Positions 57,637 through 64,000 of a stretch of 64,000 bases of DNA are shown piece by piece (position 1 is the first letter of the stretch; each line of letters starts with the position of its first letter). The DNA comes from Haemonchus contortus (lineage: Eukaryota > Nematoda > Chromadorea > Rhabditida > Trichostrongylidae). The notes beneath the pieces are model-generated. The model did no database searches. It was not told where the DNA came from and saw only the letters and a list, made by a program, of their open reading frames with translations. The stretch lies in contig LS997567.1 of assembly GCA_000469685.2 (NCBI GenBank), forward strand, positions 17,278,950 to 17,342,949, in the 5' to 3' direction. The position numbers and the translations under genes were made by a program.

Positions 57637-58742
57637 GTGTTCGCTCAGACTAGAGGCTTAGCTATGGGACAACGACTGGCACCTGTCTTGGCTATAGCAT
57701 TTATGGTCAAGATTGAAGCGCCTGTACACGAATACCTGCCCTTACTTTACTGCAGGTACATAGATGACTGCTTCATAGTTTGTGCGACACAGAAAGAAAT
57801 AGATGTGTGTTTTGACCTGCTGAACTCACAATCGGAGCACATTAAGTTAACTCGGGAAAAACCGACCGGAAACTGGCCTCCATTCCTAAATGTTCAAGTG
57901 AGGTTACACGGCGATGCGATTATTACGAAGTGGTACAGAAAGCCCAGCAATAAAAATATCATTGTCCATTATCACTCAGCTCATCCTTTTTACATAAAGC
58001 GAGCGGTTGTTAGGAATTTGTTCCGCACCGCTAAGAAAGTTTGCAGTGGGGAGGATGAGCGAAAAGAGTCGATTAAAATGGCATGCGATATTGCTGAAAT
58101 GAATGGCTACCGCAATTTTCCAGCTACAAGAAGAGCACCTTCTGGTGGCGTGATCCTCAGACATGGTAGTACTTCGATCGATGGGAAGATTCCTTTTGTA
58201 TTACCATTCATTTCTGATGAGGTCAGTGCCACTATTAGGAAGTGTCTAAAGAGATCGGGTTTGGAAAATGTGGTTGCTATTGTTACCGTACCACCCCTCA
58301 ATCTAAAGAAGCGCCTACTTCGGAACAGGCTGTACGATCGCCTATGTACGACCTCAAACTGTGTGGTTTGTACGGCTGAAGGGAGGGTGATTGTACCATG
58401 TCTGGGGTGGTCTACAAAATTACTTGCCGTGATTGTGGGGAAGAGTATATTGGAGAAACGGCAAGACCACTCCACGTAAGGGTTAAGGAGCACATAGATG
58501 GTATGAAGCGATTGAACGAGTCCACTGCCTTAAGGAGTCATCGAATACAAAAGCACAACGGAGGCGTTTTTGAAGTCACCGTGGAGGTCGTGGCACAGGA
58601 ATCGCAATTATGCGCGCGTAAAACCCTCGAGGCATTTTGGATACAAGTCACTGATCCAAAAATGAATCGTAGGGAAGAATGCCTCGCAATCACGCGGGAG
58701 CTGCGGCCTTATATAAAGTTGGCCTTCCCACAGAGACTCTGA
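57637..58742 (+). pseudogene. PLE RT-GIY-YIG, 5'-truncated and frame-shifted
   Basis: Starts within the RT at TRGLAMGQRLAPVLAIAF, then YCRYIDDCFIVC (catalytic Asp pair, about 57,755), LTREKPTGNWPPFLNVQ and KWYRKPSNKNIIVHYHSAHP. RNLFRTAKKVCSGEDER follows, then CTTSNCVVCTAE. One base is missing near 58,382 compared with the left copy (GAAGGGAGG for GAAAGAGAGG), which shifts the frame. The GIY-YIG domain continues from MSGVVYKITCRDCGEEYIG (58,398) through RKTLEAFWIQ to LAFPQRL. The upstream RT fingers and N-terminus are absent. Confidence 0.8.
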
Positions 58743-58925
58743 ATGAAGATCTACCCCAGCTGAGACTGGTCGATTATTATCATCGATTGCTATTTGCTTT
58801 CGAAGAATCCACTAAGCTACGGTGAGTGGTTCTCCTTTAATCACCTGCGTGCCCTGGGGGTCTCGAACTTCAGTGTGGCAGTGGAGACGTTTGGTCGGAT
58901 AGTCACGAATTTTTATGATCTTTCT

Positions 58926-58963
58926 AGGCTCTGAAGAAGGCGACTCCGCCGAAACGTCAGCCT
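58926..58963 (+). ncRNA. Hammerhead ribozyme motif, intact core (right PLE)
   Basis: AGGCT-CTGAAGA-A-GGCGACTCCGCC-GAAA-CG-TC-AGCCT, followed by AATAAAGCTTGTATACAAAC. It is the mirror of 56,645-56,682, so the two point outward from the double insertion. Confidence 0.75.
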
Positions 58964-60739
58964 AATAAAGCTTGTATACAAACCTCGTGAAGAGTTAAAG
59001 AAAACAACTCAGTAGCAGAACAATTATGCCGAGGTTCATAGAAAGCCGTACGTGGAACTTATTGAAGCGCTTGATGAGCTGCTTGATGATGGTGTGGGAC
59101 GCCGATTTCAAGAAGTCCGCTGAGATGCGGTCCGGTCCAGGTGCCTTTCTCGGTTTCATCCGACGTATGGCGCGTTCTACCTCCCATTCTTCCATCCTCG
59201 GAGCCAGCTCTTGTGTTGGCGTAGGATTACGGGATACCGATACCGTCGACCGAAAGAGGTTCGTGTAGTAGCCGACGGCAATCTCCTCGATCTTCGTTCT
59301 CGACATCTGCGGTCTGCCCGTCGCGTCCCTCATAACTGCGATGATCGAGCGAGAGTCGTTGAGGTCCTTACGACATCGCTTGAGGCTTGCTTTCGCTTCT
59401 GCTGCTTCCTTCAGTCGGATGTCTCTATATCGCTGTATCGACTCTCTCACAGCGATGCGGCACGCTTTATTGATCGTAGCACGTTCCAGAAGTGAAGTTG
59501 CAGAGTTACGGTAAACGGCAGCCCGTTGTTGGAGGAGGGTGCGAGCAATTCCATCGATCGTGCTCCTCGAGTTGGCCCTTGCTGAGATAGCCGATTCCGT
59601 TGCGCAGTGTAGAAGTCCTTTTACAAGCAAGTCGTAACCGTGGGTCAAGTCATGTGCCTCCTGCCACGTGTACTGAAGAGCTGCCACCTCCATGGCGCTA
59701 GTGTCATACCGCGGTGGTCGTATGAAAGGGAAGTGATCACGTCTTCGAAGTTTTGTTCGTAATCGGATTTTAGCTCTGACAAGCCTATGGTCGCTCCCGG
59801 TGCGGAACGCTTCTACCACACTGACATCCAGCAGACTCCACTTTCTGTTGGTTAGAACGTGGTCGATTTCGCTATGAGTCTCTGCATTAGGGCTCTCCCA
59901 TGTCCAACGTCGACCCCCGTTTTTCACGAAGAAGCTGTTTCCGGGGAATAGGTTGCACGCATCCAAAAGGTCCATCAATCGCTCTCCGTTTTCGTTCGTT
60001 TCTCCAATTCCATGTGGTCCAGTGCGTGCTGTTGCCGGTCTCTCCTCGTGGATAACTGCGTTGAAGTCCCCAACAACGTACTTGTAGTATGATCGCTCGT
60101 TCTTCAAAATCTCCTCCAGTTTCTTATAAAAAGCGTCCTTTTCTCCGTCGGTTGCTGTTGACGTGGGCGCATAGCAGTTAATAATGCTGACCGTGGTGGG
60201 CCTGTCGATGCGTAGGCGGAGAATGGCCAGTCGCGGGCCGAGTACCTCGGTTGAGTCGTCCAAATGTTCGATCCGACGATGGACCAAGAATCCGACGCCT
60301 CCGACGTTTTTTCCGTCGACTTTCGCTCCTAGAACGAAGAGGTGCCCGCCATTGGTCTTCTTGATGGCAGTTTCCTTGGTTTTCGTCTCCTGAAGAGCAA
60401 TGACGTCGAAGCGAAGCCTCTTGCTAGTCTCATTCAAGAGAGTTTGGTCCGCCTTCGAGGCAATGGTACGGCAATTGTAGGTGTAAATTCGTAAGCAGTC
60501 TCCATGCCTCGAAGGCTTTTCGTCCTGTGCTCTCCAAACCCTGCGGCGGTTTTTGTCTAGCTGCGCTGCGCTGAGCTCGTGCTTCCATCTGCGCCGCTCC
60601 GGACCCTCATCGTGCGTGTTGAAACTGTTGTACCGTCCGGCAGCTAGCCCATTTTGAGGCGGTGATTACCTCCACTGCTAGCCGGAATTTCTTCCGTTTC
60701 GCCCCCTCGCCGCTTCGAGGCCAGTGGTAGCATTTTGGG

Positions 60740-60852
60740 GGACATACATACACACATACTTGCATACATACATACACATACATACATACATACATATATA
60801 CATATATACATATATACATATATACATATATACATATATACATATATACATA
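60740..60852. repeat. CATACA/TATACA microsatellite
   Basis: ATACATACACACATACTTGC gives way to TATACATATACATATA units up to 60,852, next to the start of RTE-c and the Helitron-like end. Confidence 0.9.
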
Positions 60853-62375
60853 TCCTTACTATATATAAAGCGCTCTGTCTGTCTGTCTGTCTGTCTGTTT
60901 GTTTGTACGGAAATTCGATATAACGTGAGGAAACACCTGGAGAAGTCGGGTCAAGTTTGGAATGAGTTGAGCATAGGGTAAGTGCAACAGGGCACACGTG
61001 AGCCTAGCGGAGCCCCGCCCCCAAGGGGCGGGGCATGCGCCGGAATTGGGCGGGGTCATGGGCGAATTCTTCTAATTCAGTCTCATAACATTCCACACAC
61101 CAGGAAAAAATGTGCAAAGGTGAGGGATGGGTCAACAATCAAAATAAAGGAAACTTACCGGCGGTGAGCAGAGCGTTCTCGCAGTGGGCGGTACTTTCCA
61201 CAAAGATTAATAACTCGATATAACGAAGGCGTCGAGGCCAGGAAAAAAATAAAAAGTGAGCTAGGTCTTATGCGTGCTGAGCATGCATAAGTATAGCGAT
61301 GCCCCGCCCACGAGGGGCGGAGCGTGCGTTGAGGTGAAAGCTACTTTTCAAAAATGAGTGTAACTTCGTTCGGAAAAGTTAGAGAATGCGGAAAAAAAGA
61401 GGTTAGAGGTAATGGGACAAATGTGGTCAAATCCCGAAAGTGGGCGGGGTTGGCACCAAAGTGAGCGGGGCTTGGATCGAATATTTATAACTCTGTTCAG
61501 AAGCGTTCTAGAACGCGGGAAAAAAGTGGTAGAAGGTAATGGAACAAATGCGGCCGAATCTTCGAAGTGGGCGGGGCTGGCACCAAAACGGGCGGGGCTT
61601 GGATCAAAAATTTATAACTCTGTTCAGAAACGTTCTAGAGTGCTGGAAAAAGGTGCCAAGGTGTAAAAGAACAAGTGTAGACAAATCCCGAAAGTGGGCG
61701 GGGTTGGCACCGAAGTGGGCGGGGCTTGGATCAAAAATTTATAACTCTGTTCAGAAACGTTCTAGAGTGCGGGGAAAAGGTATTAAGGTGTAAAAGAACA
61801 AATGTAGACAAATCCCGAAAGTGGGCGGGGTTGGCACCAAAAAGGGCGGGGCTTAGATCAAAACTTCACAGCTCTATTCAGAAACGTCCTAGGATGCAGC
61901 AAAAAGGTGTCAAGGTGTAAAAGAACGAAGTGAGCGTGGCTGACACCAAAGTGGGCGGGGCTTAGATCAAAATTTCATAACTCTGCTCGGAAACGTTTTA
62001 GAACGCGAGAAAAAAGTGGTAAGAGGAATTGAACAAATGCCGTTAAGTCCTCGAAGGAAGCGGAGCTGGCACATGGAAGCGGGGCTAGAACCAAAAAATC
62101 ATCTCTTCAAAACTTTCTGGAATGCGGAAAAAATGGTTTGGAGCAGTCAAAAGAAGGGTGGTCAAGTTTATTGTGGAAAGGGTTTGCACTAAGGTGGACG
62201 GAGTTACGATCAACCACTAATAACTGTGCTAAAATATATCGAGCGTGATGCTATCAGTAGTTCAGTATTCGAATCTAAAGAGAACTATCTTATTCTGATT
62301 ATCCAACATTCCGCTGAATGACTCCATCGTGGATAATTGGCCGTCGACATATAGTGCGCGCGTTAGCGTGCATAG
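60853..62375 (+). mobile_element. Helitron-like non-autonomous element with minisatellite
   Basis: Starts A|TCCTTACTATATATAAAGCG, close to known Helitron 5' ends. Next comes CTGTCTGTCTGTCTGTCTGT (60,873-60,895), GC-rich units, the ~127-bp array, and at 62,355-62,372 the hairpin TGCGCGC-GTTA-GCGTGCA followed by TAG, like a Helitron 3' hairpin before CTAG with one base changed. No Rep/helicase is encoded. Confidence 0.5.
61300..62220 (+). repeat. Minisatellite of ~126-127-bp units
   Basis: Units carry GTGGGCGGGGTTGGCACCAA, GGCGGGGCTTGGATCAAAAA, TTTATAACTCTGTTCAGAAA and CGTTCTAGA. They begin near 61,438, 61,566, 61,693, 61,820, 61,930 and 62,050, the last two decayed. The unit length is close to 42 codons, so the same peptide reappears in frame, which explains the open frames here. 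Confidence 0.85.
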
Positions 62376-62394
62376 CCAAACTGGTATACATATA

Positions 62395-63193
62395 CAGGGT
62401 GGCTACAAAGTATGGGCCGGTATTTATTCGCATGTAAAAAAATTCCGATGTTCTGATGTTATTCCGGCCCATACCATCACCGACTTCGGGAACAGACTCC
62501 TGGTTTTCACTCGTCGTTTTCTGGAGTTTTTCTCTGCCCGAGGTAGCAACTGCCGCTGGTTTTGGCTGTTGTGCGCGACCTCGACCGTGAAAATTTTCTC
62601 GTCTGTCCACACGATGTCCGAGAGGCGGCCCGCACGGACTGCTGTCAGAAGCTTCTGACATTTTATCAGTCTGTTCTTCTTTGCTGCTTCGCTGAGCATC
62701 TGGCCTCGAAAGAAGCGGTAACTGTGAAAATCTAGCTCACATTTCACAATGTTTTGAACACTTCTTCGCGAGATATGCAAATCCGAAGCAATTTTGTTCA
62801 TGCTGACTTCATCGTTGCGTGAGATCCTCTTCTTGATCACCTTCCGAATCCGAGGAACATTGACAGTTCTTGGACGCCCTGATTTTGGAAGTGGTAGATG
62901 GTGTCCACGCTCCCTGTACTGGGCCACAATTCTTCTGACCGTTCTGTCGTTAATGTGCAGCCTTCCTGCGATCTCCGCAGCGGAACATCCTTCGTCCACG
63001 AGATGTGCGATTGTGGCACGGTGAGGAGATGGTCGCATTTCTCCGAGGTACTTTGATCGACAGTCGCAATAATTCGGGTATAAGGCATGACTGACATGCT
63101 TTATCCAGAGCATATATGGCACAGCTGAAACGGGGATTTACAGGTTAGCAAGCTACGTGTGATTTTGCCGGACCATACTTTGTAGCCACCCTG
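62395..63193 (-). mobile_element. Tc-type transposon, 799 bp, internal deletion
   Basis: TA|CAGGGTGGCTACAAAGTATG at the left and its inverse, ending GCCACCCTG|TA, at the right. Both TIRs are well kept. The transposase gene is cut after the first catalytic block. It sits inside a TATACA microsatellite, which supplies the TA target. Confidence 0.85.
62424..63122 (-). CDS. Truncated Tc1/Tc3-type transposase, DNA-binding half
   Basis: An uninterrupted frame of 232 codons; a more likely start is the internal Met at MRPSPHRATIAHLVDEG. It holds a bipartite DNA-binding region: EIAGRLHINDRTVRRIVAQY (first helix-turn-helix), the GRPRT-like PKSGRPRTVNVPRIRK, and KIASDLHISRRSVQNIVK (second helix-turn-helix). 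IVWTDEKIFTVEVAHN supplies the first catalytic Asp and KSVMVWAGITSE the next strand. The frame then ends THRNFF-like with the second and third acidic residues deleted. It therefore cannot cut DNA but could still bind the element's own ends. Expression is not shown by anything visible. Confidence 0.65.
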   Translation of the reverse strand: MPYMLWIKHVSHALYPNYCDCRSKYLGEMRPSPHRATIAHLVDEGCSAAEIAGRLHINDRTVRRIVAQYRERGHHLPLPKSGRPRTVNVPRIRKVIKKRISRNDEVSMNKIASDLHISRRSVQNIVKCELDFHSYRFFRGQMLSEAAKKNRLIKCQKLLTAVRAGRLSDIVWTDEKIFTVEVAHNSQNQRQLLPRAEKNSRKRRVKTRSLFPKSVMVWAGITSEHRNFFTCE

Positions 63194-64000
63194 TATACAT
63201 ATATACATATATACATATAAACACATATACATATATACATATATACATATATACATATATACATATATACATATATACATATATACATATATACATATAT
63301 ACATATATACATATATACATATATACATATATACATATATACATATATACATATATACATATATACATATATACATATATACATATATACATATATACAT
63401 ATATACATATATACATATATACATATATACATATATACATATACATATATACATATATACATATATACATATATACATATATAGATACATACATACATAC
63501 ATACATACATACATACATACATACATACATACATACATACATACATACATACATACATACATACATACATACATACATACATACATACATACATACATAC
63601 ATACATACATACATACATACATACATACATACATACATACATACATACATACATACATACATACATACATACATACATACATACATACATACATACATAC
63701 ATACATACATACATACATACATACATACATACATACATACATACATACATACATACATACATACATACATACATACATACATACATACATACATACATAC
63801 ATACATACATACATACATACATACATACATACATACATACATACATACATACATACATACATACATACATACATACATACATACATACATACATACATAC
63901 ATACATACATACATACATACATACATACATACATACATACATACATACATACATACATACATACATACATACATACATACATACATACATACATACATAC
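63194..64000. repeat. Long TATACA then ATAC microsatellite, runs off the window
   Basis: TATACATA hexamer-type units fill about 63,194-63,485. A pure ATAC tetranucleotide array fills 63,486-64,000 and continues past the window. The very long open frames here (Met-Tyr-Val-Cys repeats) are repeat artefacts. Confidence 0.95.

Larger units (their letters stand above)
56594..59056. mobile_element. Head-to-head double PLE insertion in RTE-c
   Basis: Flanked by ACTTGTTGAAGC (56,582-56,593) and ACTTATTGAAGC (59,057-59,068), a 12-bp target duplication with one mismatch. Arms 56,594-57,632 and 57,976-59,014 are inverted copies of about 1.04 kb. The centre, 57,633-57,975, is unique and extends the right copy upstream into RT. 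The last 42 bp (59,015-59,056) match the PLE relic at 34,551-34,594. Confidence 0.8.
55233..60665 (-). pseudogene. RTE-type LINE, nearly intact, split by PLE (RTE-c)
   Basis: Encodes an AP-type endonuclease and reverse transcriptase for target-primed reverse transcription. The minus frame opens at about 60,665, with ATG at 60,437. Endonuclease blocks: DVIALQETKTKE (60,395), SIINCYAPTS, YKYVVGDFNAVI (60,090), EIDHVLTNRKWSLL and TGSDHRLVRAK. MKPRKAPGPDRISADFLKSA leads to the RT. The PLE insertion lies after IKQLIKRFNKF. The RT resumes LDAQRIPNQWKKSNTVLLFK (56,575), then NYRPIALLSQSYKL, CFIDYTKAFDSVEL, GARQGDTISPKLF and LRFADDIVLISK (56,000). One TAG (55,953) interrupts before MVEELGDVSKATGLT. 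The tail reads RWAGHVVRC, GRPATRWSDSLKKL and then a TGA at 55,287, three codons after which SQTAQDRQKWVEAC leads to the natural stop near 55,233. Only these two stops and the insertion break it. Confidence 0.85.

Noticed and set aside
61412..61920. Three 64-84-codon frames with the same repeated peptide (KWAGLAPK)
   Set aside because: The minisatellite unit is close to 42 codons, so the peptide recurs by period. No start or splice context.
63101..63998. Open frames of 281-297 codons made of Met-Tyr-Val-Cys repeats
   Set aside because: They are translations of a tetranucleotide microsatellite, open in several frames at once.

Overview
This window looks like accessory DNA of a nematode nuclear genome, most likely a clade V strongylid such as a hookworm. 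The inference rests on short introns ending in TTTCAG-like acceptors, moderate AT content, and the mix of RTE-type LINEs, CR1/Jockey-like LINEs, Penelope-like elements, and Tc1/Tc3, mariner and piggyBac relatives. There is no operon, rRNA gene, CRISPR array or other bacterial feature. Almost every long open frame belongs to a mobile element, and almost all are broken.

Layout. Positions 1-4,000 hold the only candidates for ordinary host genes: a spliced 3' end (gene A, 172-1566) and a small multi-exon model (gene B, 3163-3947), with a tRNA-derived SINE between them. Positions 4,000-11,300 are repeats: a 2.1-kb element with ~600-bp inverted arms (6212-8312), a Tc1-like relic, a ~118-bp minisatellite and a dead mariner. 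Positions 12,466-14,245 are a decayed Penelope-like element (PLE) with inverted ends that carry hammerhead ribozyme motifs. Positions 14,250-31,500 hold old repeats, a piggyBac copy (19,292-21,414) inserted in another repeat, and an RTE LINE relic (23,450-25,195). Positions 31,800-35,550 carry a ~506-bp MITE, a 66-bp-arm perfect hairpin and a PLE end relic.

Positions 36,330-41,620 are a CR1/Jockey-like LINE interrupted by a Tc1-like transposon (36,574-38,167) and by a minisatellite/Helitron-like insertion. Then follow a second RTE LINE (41,640-43,515), a Tc3-like element (43,980-45,549), a 954-bp mariner (46,081-47,034), a gag-like relic (47,230-48,587) and another Tc3-like element (52,255-53,841). 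The last 9 kb hold the best preserved LINE (55,233-60,665, minus). It is split by a PLE insertion (56,594-59,068) made of two head-to-head 5'-truncated copies with an intact hammerhead motif at each end. A Helitron-like minisatellite element, a 799-bp Tc-type element that kept only its DNA-binding half, and a long TATACA/ATAC microsatellite finish the window.

How the parts relate: the window is a nest of insertions rather than a pathway. Where the interrupted element can be read on both sides (Tc1 in LINE, PLE in LINE, piggyBac in repeat), the order of insertion can be inferred. The most notable signals are the hammerhead motifs on PLE ends, the long-arm inverted-repeat element that keeps the same short reading frame in both arms, and the truncated transposase that could act as a repressor.
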